13,715 bases of DNA from Candidatus Bathyarchaeota archaeon (GCA_026014515.1 JAOZIG010000006.1:1-13715); one strand, 5' to 3'. Shown: positions 1-6,802, numbered from the stretch's first letter. The notes: generated by a model not told the origin, from the sequence alone. Numbers and translations: made by a program.

Positions 1-4
1 AAGG

Positions 5-46
5 TAATAAAAAGAACTCCCAGATAGAGCGGTGGCGCTTTTCTGG
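5..46 (-). terminator. Probable transcription terminator after thrS
   Basis: Twenty bases past the thrS stop codon there is an imperfect stem-loop at 20-46: an outer CCAGA/TCTGG stem, small internal loops, and an inner AGCG/CGCT stem with a GTGG loop. On the minus strand it is followed by a T-rich tract (5-17). A hairpin then a T-run is the layout of an intrinsic terminator, and archaeal terminators need mainly the T-run. This is read directly from the sequence; activity is inferred. Confidence 0.5.
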
Positions 47-65
47 ATAAGATAATTGTAGGTTG

Positions 66-1523
66 TTAGCCTACGAATTTTGGTCTATCTGCTAGATAGA
101 TGGGTACTGGTACTGGTCTGTAGGGTTTATCAGCAGTTATGGTCTGTATCTCGTCCATTAGCTCGGGTACGCTGTATTCAACTGGCTTTGATTTGCCTCT
201 GACACGTACCTGATACTTTTCAGCGTCTATCTCTTTTTCGCCAACTACGATGATATAGGGCACCCATTCCTTCTCGGCTTCCCTGATCTTCTTGCCCACA
301 GTCTCATCACGGTTGTCGATGTCTACTCTGACGCTGCAGAACTCGTGTCTTATTTTGTCTGCGAGTTCAGTGTATTCATGGGTGACTGGTATGACTCTTA
401 CTTGGGTAGGGGCTAGCCATAGTGGTAGTGATGGTTTTTTGCCTTTTTTCATGTCGAAGGCTGCTTTTTCTAGTAATGCGTAGATGTCTCTTTCTATTGC
501 ACCTGATGGGCTGCAGTGGAGTATGTATGGGTGTTTCTGGGTTCCATCTTCGTCCATGTAGCGTATGTCGTAGCGTTCGCCGTTTTCTACGTCGATCTGG
601 TCGGTGGCTAGTGCTGATGCTTTATCCAAGTTATCAACGAAGTTCATGTCCCACTTGATCATGAAGTAGAAGAATCGTTCGTTCCACATCTCGATGAGCA
701 CGGGTTTACCATGCAACTGTACTAGTTCCTTGATTAGGTCGGTGTTTTCCTCGTAGAAGTCCTTGACCATCCTGATGGCTAGCTCATAGTCATTGCTGTC
801 TATGCCGATGCCTTTCAAGACGTTTTGGCTTAGCTGGAACCGTTTCTTGTACTCTGATTTCGCTTGCTCTATATCCTTGCAGAATGCGTGGACGTCTGGC
901 ATGGTGAATGCTCTGAGTCTGCGTAGACCGGTGAGTTCTCCTCTTTGTTCTCTGCGGAAGCTGTAGCGGGTCATCTCGTAGATTTTCATGGGTAGGTTCT
1001 TGTAGCTGATGGTGGCGTCGTGGCTCATGAGGAACTGTCCGAAGCAGGCTGCGAACCTCATAAAGTATGGGGTATCATCTGACTCTATGGTGTATTGGCG
1101 CGCTGGGAACCTGTTTAGGTAGCTCTTGAGGGTAGGGTGTTCCATGCTGTACATTAGTGGGGTCTCTACTTCCATGCCGCCGTACTCGTGTACCATGCTG
1201 GTTACGTATTCTTCGAGTAGGGCTTTGATCATGCGTCCTTTTGGGTAGTATCTGAAGTTCCCCGGGTCGCTGGCCGGTTCATAGTCAACGAGCTCTAGGC
1301 TTCTCATCAGTTCTACGTGGGGAGGTGTTTGTGTTACGCTTCTGTCTTTTTCGTATTCGTATCCGCTGAATTTGCGGAGGTTGTCATGGCCTTGGAAGTT
1401 GAAGTCATCGAACTCCCAGAGCTTTCCATCGGTGTCTAGTATGTACCACATACTTCGTAGTTTTTCCTCGGCCTTGAGGGCTTCGGAGACTACTTCCTCT
1501 TTTTTCTCTTCTTTTTTGCTCAT
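66..1523 (-). CDS. thrS: Threonyl-tRNA synthetase, catalytic form without editing domain
   Basis: This class II synthetase of 485 residues charges tRNA-Thr with threonine in the cytoplasm. Motif 1 lies near 94-122 (YPKGRMIKALLEEY), motif 2 at 185-207 (TRYSFRREQRGEL then GLRRLRAFTMPD) and motif 3 at 333-350 (SPSGAIERDIYALLE). The catalytic zinc ligands of the family fit C160, H212 and H336. A HGTP anticodon-binding domain fills about 368-460. Most archaeal ThrRS proteins are about 600 residues and begin with a D-tyrosyl-deacylase-like editing domain; here only a 24-residue Lys/Glu-rich stretch precedes the catalytic part, as in the crenarchaeal split 'ThrRS-cat' proteins that rely on a separate ThrRS-ed. 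No editing partner is in this window. An internal Met25 is an alternative start but the upstream ATG is in frame and has a plausible promoter. Confidence 0.93.
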   Translation of the reverse strand: MSKKEEKKEEVVSEALKAEEKLRSMWYILDTDGKLWEFDDFNFQGHDNLRKFSGYEYEKDRSVTQTPPHVELMRSLELVDYEPASDPGNFRYYPKGRMIKALLEEYVTSMVHEYGGMEVETPLMYSMEHPTLKSYLNRFPARQYTIESDDTPYFMRFAACFGQFLMSHDATISYKNLPMKIYEMTRYSFRREQRGELTGLRRLRAFTMPDVHAFCKDIEQAKSEYKKRFQLSQNVLKGIGIDSNDYELAIRMVKDFYEENTDLIKELVQLHGKPVLIEMWNERFFYFMIKWDMNFVDNLDKASALATDQIDVENGERYDIRYMDEDGTQKHPYILHCSPSGAIERDIYALLEKAAFDMKKGKKPSLPLWLAPTQVRVIPVTHEYTELADKIRHEFCSVRVDIDNRDETVGKKIREAEKEWVPYIIVVGEKEIDAEKYQVRVRGKSKPVEYSVPELMDEIQTITADKPYRPVPVPIYLADRPKFVG

Positions 1524-1575
1524 TGGTGTTCATTCCATGGGGAACTGTATTTGTGGTGTCCGTTATGGCTCACGC

Positions 1576-1590
1576 TGTATATGTTTTTTG
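1576..1590 (-). promoter_or_regulatory. Possible TATA/BRE promoter for thrS
   Basis: On the minus strand the sequence reads CAAAAAACATATACA, an A-rich BRE-like stretch followed by a TATA-like CATATACA. It sits about 54 bases before the thrS ATG, which would give a leader of roughly 25-30 bases. Assignment rests on the match to the archaeal BRE/TATA pattern and position only. Confidence 0.4.
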
Positions 1591-1617
1591 CAGCGGAGGA
1601 GCATCTAGAATAGTTTA

Positions 1618-1636
1618 GTAGGGCCAGTTGGCCTAA
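1618..1636. other. Small hairpin in the dph6-thrS gap
   Basis: The 176-base gap between dph6 and thrS (1524-1699) holds no convincing gene. It contains a short perfect GGCC/GGCC inverted repeat with an AGTT loop (1622-1633), extendable by two pairs across a bulge. It could take part in ending the dph6 transcript, but no T-run follows on the minus strand. Apart from this and the TATA-like element at 1576-1590 I see nothing in the gap. Confidence 0.3.
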
Positions 1637-1699
1637 GCTGTTTGGCGGGACATCACCGCGTTCTCCTCACTCCTGTTTTGGGGTTATGGTTTATAATTG

Positions 1700-2380
1700 T
1701 TATGTAGTGGTTTTTGGGTACAACGTGGCTTTTTTGATATTGTAGCGTCCGCTGACGCCGTCCCATGTCTTTTCTGCTTTGATTATTTTGATTCGTTGGC
1801 TGAACCATGGGGCGTCTAGGACGAGGCTTTCGTATTCTCCGCCTTCTCCCGCCATGTCTACTTGGTATTTCGTGTTTAGTTTTTGTAGTTGGGTTATTCG
1901 TTCTGGGGTTAGGGTTTGGCCTAGCCATTTTTGGTCGAGTCCTTGGGCGGCTACTGCTGTGATTATTATGTTCATTCCATGGTTTAGCATGTCTTGTAGT
2001 AGTGTTTGTCGGTTCATGCCCCAGATGGGGTGGTAGTGGTGGAGGTTTAGTTCTTTGCAGAGTTTGTCGATTCGTTGTGCTTGGTATTGGCTGGCGATGG
2101 CTCCTGTGATGACTCCGTCGATGGGTAGGGTTTTTAGGGTTTTTTTGAGGTCTTGGAGTTCTTTTTCTTTGATGCCTTGGGTTTCGGCTGCTATGTAGGG
2201 GGTGTTCCATGCTTGTGCTTGGAGTCTGGTGAGGTCGATGTTTACTGTGTGGAACATGTAGCTGTCTGGGTTCTGTGAGCGGAGTGATACTAGGTGGGTT
2301 AGTGTGTGTCCGTGTGTTTGTGCGTGGTGTGCTGCGTAGACGCTGTCTTTTCCTCCGCTTAGGAGCCCGGCTAGTCTCAT
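1700..2380 (-). CDS. dph6: Diphthine--ammonia ligase (Dph6, ATP-pyrophosphatase family)
   Basis: This 226-residue protein belongs to the adenine-nucleotide alpha-hydrolase (PP-loop) family that amidates diphthine to diphthamide on elongation factor 2, using ATP and ammonia. The PP-loop SGGKDS is at residues 8-13. The conserved GAIASQYQ stretch is at 93-100, HPIWG at 117-121, and the family's C-terminal EGGEYESLVLDAPWF block at 179-193. The length matches archaeal members. Start: the ATG places the PP-loop seven residues in, as usual. The coding strand is strongly A+C rich. A decayed second copy of its first 58 codons lies upstream at 2624-2793, separated from this gene by one copy of a 106-bp repeat. 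Confidence 0.92.
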   Translation of the reverse strand: MRLAGLLSGGKDSVYAAHHAQTHGHTLTHLVSLRSQNPDSYMFHTVNIDLTRLQAQAWNTPYIAAETQGIKEKELQDLKKTLKTLPIDGVITGAIASQYQAQRIDKLCKELNLHHYHPIWGMNRQTLLQDMLNHGMNIIITAVAAQGLDQKWLGQTLTPERITQLQKLNTKYQVDMAGEGGEYESLVLDAPWFSQRIKIIKAEKTWDGVSGRYNIKKATLYPKTTT

Positions 2381-2518
2381 AGGGTGTATGAGGTGGTTTG
2401 TCTGATATTGTTATGGGTTTTTGGTGTCTACTGGTGGGTACTTTGGGGAAAAAATTTTCTTGTGTGAATTGGTGGGATGAGGTGTTATTTTTTGTTGTCA
2501 AAAGTGTATACGAAAAAT

Positions 2519-2624
2519 CGTTAAGGTGACGGTTTTTTACACTTATCAGGATCGATTCTGGGCTGTTTTGGGGTTGGTTTCGTTGAAAGAAGCTGCTTCC
2601 GGGCTGGGATGCTGGTACCCCCCC
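2519..2624. repeat. 106-bp direct repeat, copy 1 (left of glycan block)
   Basis: This element starts CGTTAA, has the invariant core TTTTTTACACTTATCAGG, an invariant AAGCTGCTTC near its middle-right, and ends GGTACCCCCCC (seven C). It aligns without a gap to 6190-6295 in the same orientation with 19 differences in about 106 positions; 7 of these fall in one decade (2600-2609). It has no obvious terminal inverted repeats and no open frame. Its C7 end abuts the point where a dph6 fragment breaks off. Its function is unknown: it may be a mobile-element relic, a recombination site, or a small RNA or control region. Together with the dph6 relic it fills most of the 355-base gap between dph6 and the GT2 gene; the rest (2381-2518) shows only A/T-rich patches. 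Confidence 0.85.
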
Positions 2625-2793
2625 ATGCCTGTGTTTGGTCGTGTTAGGTCTATGTTTCTGTGTGGAACATGTAGCTATCTGGGTTTTGTGATTGGAGGCT
2701 TACTAGGTAGGTTAGTGTGTGTTCTTCTTCTTGGGTTAGGTGGATTGTTTATACGTTGTTTTTTCCTTCGCTGAGTAGTCTAACGGGTTCCAT
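2624..2793 (-). pseudogene. dph6 relic: decayed 5' end of a second diphthine--ammonia ligase
   Basis: The minus strand aligns along its length with codons 1-58 of the intact dph6. The first 12 codons align without a gap: MEPVRLLSEGKNNV, then a stop, against MRLAGLLSGGKDSV in the intact gene, so the PP-loop SGGKDS has become SEGKNN. Further on, a block coding DSYMFHT is nearly unchanged at the DNA level, followed by a one-base loss and more drift. Similarity ends at the Trp58 codon, exactly at the C7 edge of repeat copy 1. Stops and frameshifts rule out function. Its first 58 bases are now also the end of the GT2 gene in another frame. It must come from duplication or rearrangement of dph6. 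Confidence 0.85.
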
Positions 2794-3512
2794 GGAGTGA
2801 GACATTGATACTGTGGTGTGTGAGTTATGTGCTTCTTGATTCTCAGTAATCCTGTTAGCATTCTTATTGGATCGGTAATTAGGTTTAGACTTGTTTTTTC
2901 TCGTTTTGTCCAGTTTACTGGTATTTCTATGATGGAGGCTTTCTGTCTGGTAGCTATTGATAGTACTTCTGTGTCCCATAGCCACCCGTTTTCACGTGAA
3001 TATGTGTTTAGTGTTTGGATGGTCTCTGCTTTGAATGCCTTGAGTCCGCATTGATGATCGGTTATCTGGGTATTTAGAAGGTTTCTTGTTATCCAGTTAA
3101 ACATGATGCTAGTTATTTTTCTATGAGGTTTTCTATGCTCTGGGTTCCGTTTTCCTATACAGATATCATATCCTTGTCTGATGTTATCTATGGTAGGGGG
3201 TAAATATCGTGGGGAGACTGATGAATCAGCGTCGAGGAAGACTATTATTTCTCCTCTTGCCGATTTGAATCCCTTTTTTAGGGCAGCTCCTTTTCCTAGT
3301 CTTTGCTTACTGTGAATATGACATATATTTGGGTTCAATACGGCGATTTTTTGCGCTAATTCTGATGTGCCATCTGTACTTCCATCTTCTAATATTAGTA
3401 TCTCGTAAGACTCAAGGTTTTCTTTAAGTATTTTCTCGGCTTCATTTATAGTGTCTTTTAGGTGTTTTACCTCATTATAGCATGGTATTAGGAGGCTAAC
3501 CGTTGTTGACAT
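2736..3512 (-). CDS. GT2 glycosyltransferase, polyprenyl-phosphate sugar synthase type
   Basis: This 258-residue cytoplasmic enzyme resembles dolichyl-phosphate mannose/glucose synthases and ArnC-like GT2 proteins, which move a sugar from a nucleotide donor to a polyprenyl phosphate. Visible motifs are PCYNE (10-14), EDGSTDGT (42-49), the metal-binding DADSS (94-98), QCGLKAF (154-160) and the acceptor-side GWLWDTE (176-182) with IPVNW (197-201). There are no clear C-terminal membrane helices, so it is the short DPM1-like form. Its start overlaps the upstream four-helix protein by 17 bases, implying coupled translation. The last 19 residues or so are encoded over a dph6 relic in a different frame and are probably not ancestral. 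The sugar is not determinable; mannose or glucose are the usual ones. Confidence 0.85.
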   Translation of the reverse strand: MSTTVSLLIPCYNEVKHLKDTINEAEKILKENLESYEILILEDGSTDGTSELAQKIAVLNPNICHIHSKQRLGKGAALKKGFKSARGEIIVFLDADSSVSPRYLPPTIDNIRQGYDICIGKRNPEHRKPHRKITSIMFNWITRNLLNTQITDHQCGLKAFKAETIQTLNTYSRENGWLWDTEVLSIATRQKASIIEIPVNWTKREKTSLNLITDPIRMLTGLLRIKKHITHTPQYQCLTPWNPLDYSAKEKTTYKQST

Positions 3513-3903
3513 GGAGTTGCACCATTTGTGGATCAGTGACCAGAATGAGACTGATTACGCCGATAACTACCCCAAGATATGTTCGCTGAGTGTATCTTTG
3601 TCCTAATATTATGGTGTCGAGTAGTAGTGTCAGTGTCTGGGTGCCGACTGCTATGGCGATTGTAGTTTGGCTGGTCCCTAGTGCGGATAATGGGCTTCCT
3701 ATGAGTATACGTCCAGCGAAGAACGCTATCATAGCGGCGATTATTAGCGGTGTGAAGATGTACTGCAGGAGAAAGTCCAGTCGTAGAAGGTTTGCAGGGG
3801 TTATCTCACCGAACTTGCTTGTTCCTTTCTTGAGGAGTATGTTGCCTGTTGCGCCGATTAGGCTTACGAGGAATAGCATGAGGTAGACTGTGGTTTTGTT
3901 CAT
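3496..3903 (-). CDS. Small four-helix EamA/SMR-type membrane protein, putative lipid-linked sugar flippase
   Basis: This 135-residue protein has four hydrophobic segments at about 6-25, 47-68, 78-100 and 108-125. The N-terminal pattern GATGNILLKKG and a mid-protein SPLSALGTSQTTIAIAVG are typical of half-size EamA/DMT proteins such as ArnE/ArnF. Some of these are thought to flip polyprenyl-phosphate sugars, others export small compounds. Placement directly before, and overlapping, a GT2 polyprenyl-phosphate-sugar synthase and after a GT-C transferase favours the flippase role; that is inference. Such short proteins act as dimers, and no second copy is seen in the window, so a homodimer would be expected. 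A 60-base gap separates it from the preceding PIG-V-like gene. Confidence 0.75.
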   Translation of the reverse strand: MNKTTVYLMLFLVSLIGATGNILLKKGTSKFGEITPANLLRLDFLLQYIFTPLIIAAMIAFFAGRILIGSPLSALGTSQTTIAIAVGTQTLTLLLDTIILGQRYTQRTYLGVVIGVISLILVTDPQMVQLHVNNG

Positions 3904-3963
3904 TGTTTATTGGGTGTCTGGGGGTTCGTTAAGTGGATTGTACGTCTCGTTTTTTGGGAGTGG

Positions 3964-5064
3964 TTACAGGAAGTGGTACCAGTTTACGTAGGCTATTGTA
4001 GCGTAGGTCATTATACTGGTGTAGGCTAGTATGATGATGGTTTGTAGCCAGTCTTTGTTTCTGGTTTCTGTGGCGAGGCTCCAGTATACTGGGATTATGG
4101 TGAGGGTGTATCTGGTCCATGATTTTAGGTCGCCTACCAGTGTGAATACTGTTAGGAGCATTACCGCCCATAGTTGGTAGTGGGTTTTTGTTTCTTTGAG
4201 GTTGAAGTTTTGTTTTGTCTGGATTAGTATGGCGGTTATTGCTGTGATCATGGTTAGGGCTCCGATTATGAGGAAGGGTGTTTGGTCTGTGGGGTGGGTT
4301 GTGAGTATGTTTAGTATTCTGATGTTATTCCATTCCTCTTGGCTTGTTATGAGATAAAGGGGGTTGTCTCCGTTTAGGTGTGTGAATAGCATAAATGCTG
4401 GTGCGGTGGCTAGTGTGGTGGCTGTGCCTGTTAGTAGTTTTGGGTTTTGGTCGATGTAGATGTATCTGAGTAGGAATGGTGTGGCTAGGAGGAGGGCTTC
4501 TGGTCGGGTGAGTCCGGCGGTTACGGCTGTTAGTGTGGCGTATGTGTATTGTTGTTTTTCTAGCATGTATAGTGTGGTGGTGGTTAGGAGTAGGTAGGTG
4601 GCTTCTGGGTATTGGGCGGTTAGGAATATGGTTGATGGGTATATGGCGAGGAGGGTGATGGTTTTTTTGGCGGTTTCTTGGTCGTAAAGGTGGTTTGTGA
4701 GTCTGTGGAGGGTTATAGTGGCTAGGAGTAGCATCAGAGCGTTCCAGATGAATCCTGTGGTTGTCATTGTCGTTAGGGGGTTTCCGGGGAGTATTCTGTG
4801 GGTTATGTGGAGTATTGTGGGGTATATGGGTCTGAATGCATAGAGGAGTTTTTTGTCGTAGCCGTGTTCGGCTATGTAGAGGTACCATCCTGTGTCCCAT
4901 CGTGCGAAGAGCCCGGCTATTGGTGCGTCGGTGGTCCAGAGGGTTTCGCCGAGGTATGGGGTTCTTGTGGGGAAAAGTGTGGCGAGTATGCTTATGGTGA
5001 TTAGTGTTATTCTTGATGCGATGATTATGGTTAGGGTTTGTTTTTCTTGTTTTGTGATTTTCAT
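3964..5064 (-). CDS. PIG-V-like GT-C mannosyltransferase (multi-pass membrane)
   Basis: This is a 366-residue integral membrane protein. The signature RWDTGWYLYIAEHGYD near residues 55-70 and the later YPSTIFLTAQYPEATYLLL and LTRPEALLLATPF stretches match the PIG-V/GT76 family, which transfers mannose from a polyprenyl-phosphate donor on the non-cytoplasmic side. The start is the ATG at 5064: it overlaps the upstream GH99-like stop as ATGA, and the open frame upstream of it is just Arg/His/Pro-rich shadow of that gene. A longer frame reaching 5241 is therefore rejected. Hydrophobic helices fill most of the protein. The coding strand is very rich in A and C, with Thr, Leu and Ile dominating. 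Acceptor and exact sugar are unknown. Confidence 0.85.
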   Translation of the reverse strand: MKITKQEKQTLTIIIASRITLITISILATLFPTRTPYLGETLWTTDAPIAGLFARWDTGWYLYIAEHGYDKKLLYAFRPIYPTILHITHRILPGNPLTTMTTTGFIWNALMLLLATITLHRLTNHLYDQETAKKTITLLAIYPSTIFLTAQYPEATYLLLTTTTLYMLEKQQYTYATLTAVTAGLTRPEALLLATPFLLRYIYIDQNPKLLTGTATTLATAPAFMLFTHLNGDNPLYLITSQEEWNNIRILNILTTHPTDQTPFLIIGALTMITAITAILIQTKQNFNLKETKTHYQLWAVMLLTVFTLVGDLKSWTRYTLTIIPVYWSLATETRNKDWLQTIIILAYTSIMTYATIAYVNWYHFL

Positions 5065-6092
5065 GTGGTTTGCCTCAGTATTTTGATGTAGTGTTTTGTT
5101 TTTTCGTAGATGTAGTAGGGGTCTGGTTGGTAGGGGTCGTTGTGGGGTTCTATCTGGGTTCTTTCTTGGTATTCGTTCCATCCGAATATGCCGATGATGT
5201 CTATGTTTCCTGCTTTGGTTTCTTGGATTGCGAGTAGCCATTGTCTGTCGTAGAGTCCTTGGGTGTAGTTTACGTCGAATCTGTGCCAGACGTTTCTGAA
5301 TTGGTTCTGGTAGAGCTGCCAGTCATCGAATCTTGGTAGTACGCTGCAGTACCTGTTTTGTGCTCGTTGGTTTTCGTCGGTGAACCATGGGGGGTGTATG
5401 GTGGTGTTGTCGCTGGTGGCTCCGTAGTCGCAGAGCATCCAGACCCAGTCTTCCCATGGCTCGTCTGGGCTGCAGTCTCCTGTTACGTGTATCTCGTATC
5501 GTGGGTCAGGTGGGGGCTGGGCTGGGTTGAAGTATACTAGGAGGGGTTTTCCATGGTAGTGTTGGTATTGATTTGGGTATGGGTAGATGAAGTTTTTTTG
5601 TATGTACTCGTGTGTTTGGTTGTAGTTGAAGCTGGGTTGTCCGGTGGGGTCTTTTGATTGTGCGATGGCTAGGCGGTCTCCGGTGTAGGGTTCTATGAGT
5701 ATTGTGAAGTTGATGGGTTTTGTTCTTTTGCTGTTTACTTGGAGTAGTTTTTTTATCGCGTTGTCCTCGAATGAGTCTTCTCCCCACCATGAGAGGAACA
5801 GGAAGTCTATGTCGAGTTCTTGTATTTTGTCTATCTGCCAGTTGATGACGGATTCGTTGTAGCTGCTGTATTTGCCGATTACTGGTGTGTCTGGTGTGTT
5901 ATCCCAGTGTCTTGTGCCTGGTGTTCCGTCAGGGTTTCCGTACCAGAGGTAGAAGTATATTCCGACTAGTGTTTTTTGTGGGGGTTTTGTGGTAGTTGTT
6001 TGGGGTGGTGGGGGTGTGGGTAGTATGGTGTGGATTAGGAGTATGATGATGAAGGGGGTTAGAATTAGGTGTATGCCTGTTTTTTTGAGCAT
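5061..6092 (-). CDS. GH99-like endo-mannosidase-type exported glycoside hydrolase
   Basis: This protein has 343 residues. An N-terminal hydrophobic segment (about 8-27) after two lysines is a signal peptide or membrane anchor, followed by a Pro/Thr linker (27-40), so the enzyme acts outside the cell. The body carries GH99/GH71 marks: IYFYLWYGNPDG near 45-56, a RHWDN, GKYSSYNE, FLFLSWWGEDSF near 97-108, and GWNEYQERTQIEPH at 304-317. The family's two key acids, spaced E-x-x-E in a WNEWHEGTQIEP-like motif, fit E307 and E310. GH99 enzymes cut alpha-1,2-linked mannose-type glycans internally. The stop codon overlaps the next gene's start by four bases (ATGA). It is the first gene of the four-gene block. 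Substrate here could be an N-glycan, glycolipid or external polysaccharide. Confidence 0.83.
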   Translation of the reverse strand: MLKKTGIHLILTPFIIILLIHTILPTPPPPQTTTTKPPQKTLVGIYFYLWYGNPDGTPGTRHWDNTPDTPVIGKYSSYNESVINWQIDKIQELDIDFLFLSWWGEDSFEDNAIKKLLQVNSKRTKPINFTILIEPYTGDRLAIAQSKDPTGQPSFNYNQTHEYIQKNFIYPYPNQYQHYHGKPLLVYFNPAQPPPDPRYEIHVTGDCSPDEPWEDWVWMLCDYGATSDNTTIHPPWFTDENQRAQNRYCSVLPRFDDWQLYQNQFRNVWHRFDVNYTQGLYDRQWLLAIQETKAGNIDIIGIFGWNEYQERTQIEPHNDPYQPDPYYIYEKTKHYIKILRQTT

Positions 6093-6189
6093 CCTAGATG
6101 TGTCTGATGGGATAGAATAGAAGTTTAGTGTAACTGAACCGTATTTGTTTTCATGGATGGGTAGCGTGTTTTATTGGTGGTTATTATCC

Positions 6190-6295
6190 CGTTAATGTGA
6201 CGTTTTTTTACACTTATCAGGATCGAAACTGGGCTGTTCTGGAGCTGGTTTCGATGAAATAAGCTGCTTCGAGGGTTTTTCGAGGGTACCCCCCC
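6190..6295. repeat. 106-bp direct repeat, copy 2 (right of glycan block)
   Basis: This is the second copy of the element at 2519-2624, same orientation, no gaps, about 82% identical. Conserved parts are CGTTAA at one end, TTTTTTACACTTATCAGGATCGA written as two adjoining blocks in both copies, AAGCTGCTTC, and the final GGTACCCCCCC. The C7 end stops eight bases from the stop codon of the gamma-glutamylcyclotransferase-like gene; the other end lies 98 bases before the GH99-like start. The two copies thus bracket the four glycan genes and the dph6 relic. No inverted ends or target-site duplications are evident. Confidence 0.85.
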
Positions 6296-6302
6296 TATTT
6301 GG

Positions 6303-6746
6303 TTAGTCTACTGTTTCGCGTTCCAGTGTTTTGATGTAGTCTTCGGGTAGTCCGAGGGCTTTTGCTCCGTCTAGCATGTAGGTGAGGTATTTTTTTGTTG
6401 GTTTGAATGGTCCACGTGGGTTTGTGGTTCTGTAGACGTGTGCTAGCATTGTTTCGCCGTGTTCGGATACTACCATTATGGGGTGTCTGTAGTAGGTGCC
6501 GTTGGGGATTCCTTCGATGGTGTCTAGGTGTTCCATCTCGTCTGGGGGTATCTCGTATACTGCACCTCTGACGAGTTTGTTCATGGCTGGCTCGATGCCT
6601 GTGCATCCGCCTTTGTAGTTGTTGCTGTAGTAGTTGTACTGGACCTCCCAATTGGGGATCATGGCTTTACAGACGAACTCTGCGCTTGGTGTGTGTTTCT
6701 TCAGGTTGTTGATGTCCATAAAGCTACCATAAGTAAAGTATAGCAT
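6303..6746 (-). CDS. Gamma-glutamylcyclotransferase-fold (AIG2/GGCT-like) protein
   Basis: This 147-residue protein begins LYFTYGSFMD (2-11), the family's substrate-binding YGS-x-M loop, and has the LDTIEG motif (74-79) whose Glu78 fits the catalytic glutamate of GGCT enzymes. The family releases 5-oxoproline from gamma-glutamyl compounds; many prokaryotic members have unassigned amine-containing substrates, so the exact reaction is open. Length is normal for the family. The ATG chosen puts YGS at residue 6, as expected. The gap to the upstream gene (56 bases) contains two minus-strand T6 tracts. A TATA-like TTTTTTATGAG lies about 25 bases before the ATG, suggesting a nearly leaderless transcript of its own. 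Confidence 0.8.
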   Translation of the reverse strand: MLYFTYGSFMDINNLKKHTPSAEFVCKAMIPNWEVQYNYYSNNYKGGCTGIEPAMNKLVRGAVYEIPPDEMEHLDTIEGIPNGTYYRHPIMVVSEHGETMLAHVYRTTNPRGPFKPTKKYLTYMLDGAKALGLPEDYIKTLERETVD

Positions 6747-6770
6747 GAGACACTGGACACGGTATTCTCA

Positions 6771-6790
6771 TAAAAAACTTGTCAAAAAAG
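6771..6790 (-). terminator. T-rich terminator/promoter stretch between the zinc-knuckle gene and GGCT-like gene
   Basis: The minus strand carries two T6 runs (6784-6789 and 6772-6777) within 20 bases, starting 13 bases after the upstream stop codon. Oligo-T runs suffice as archaeal terminators. The second run, TTTTTTATGAG, is also correctly placed to serve as the TATA element of the next gene. Which role applies cannot be decided from sequence. Confidence 0.4.
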
Positions 6791-6802
6791 GGAAAGAGGT
6801 AG

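Noticed and set aside
1618..1650. tRNA-like look of the GGGCCAGTTGGCCTAAGC stretch
   Set aside because: No acceptor stem, anticodon arm or T-loop (TTCRANY) could be found at the right spacing on either strand.
1653..2501. Long Thr/Pro/Arg/His-rich open frame on the minus strand across dph6
   Set aside because: It overlaps dph6 completely in another frame, has low-complexity composition expected from A+C-rich DNA, and shows no recognisable domain.
2519..2624. Repeat copy as an IS end with terminal inverted repeats
   Set aside because: The ends (CGTTAA and GGTACCCCCCC) are not complementary, and the copies are in direct orientation with no target duplication visible.
2526..2774. 82-codon plus-strand frame over the repeat and dph6 relic
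   Set aside because: It is formed by reading the repeat and the antisense of the relic; no family motifs, and its sequence is not preserved in repeat copy 2.
4325..4900. 191-codon minus-strand frame inside the PIG-V-like gene
   Set aside because: It is the same kind of low-complexity shadow; the overlapping frame has membrane helices and family motifs.
5065..5241. N-terminal extension of the PIG-V-like protein
   Set aside because: The extra 59 residues are Arg/His/Pro-rich shadow of the GH99-like gene; the ATGA overlap gives the natural start at 5064.
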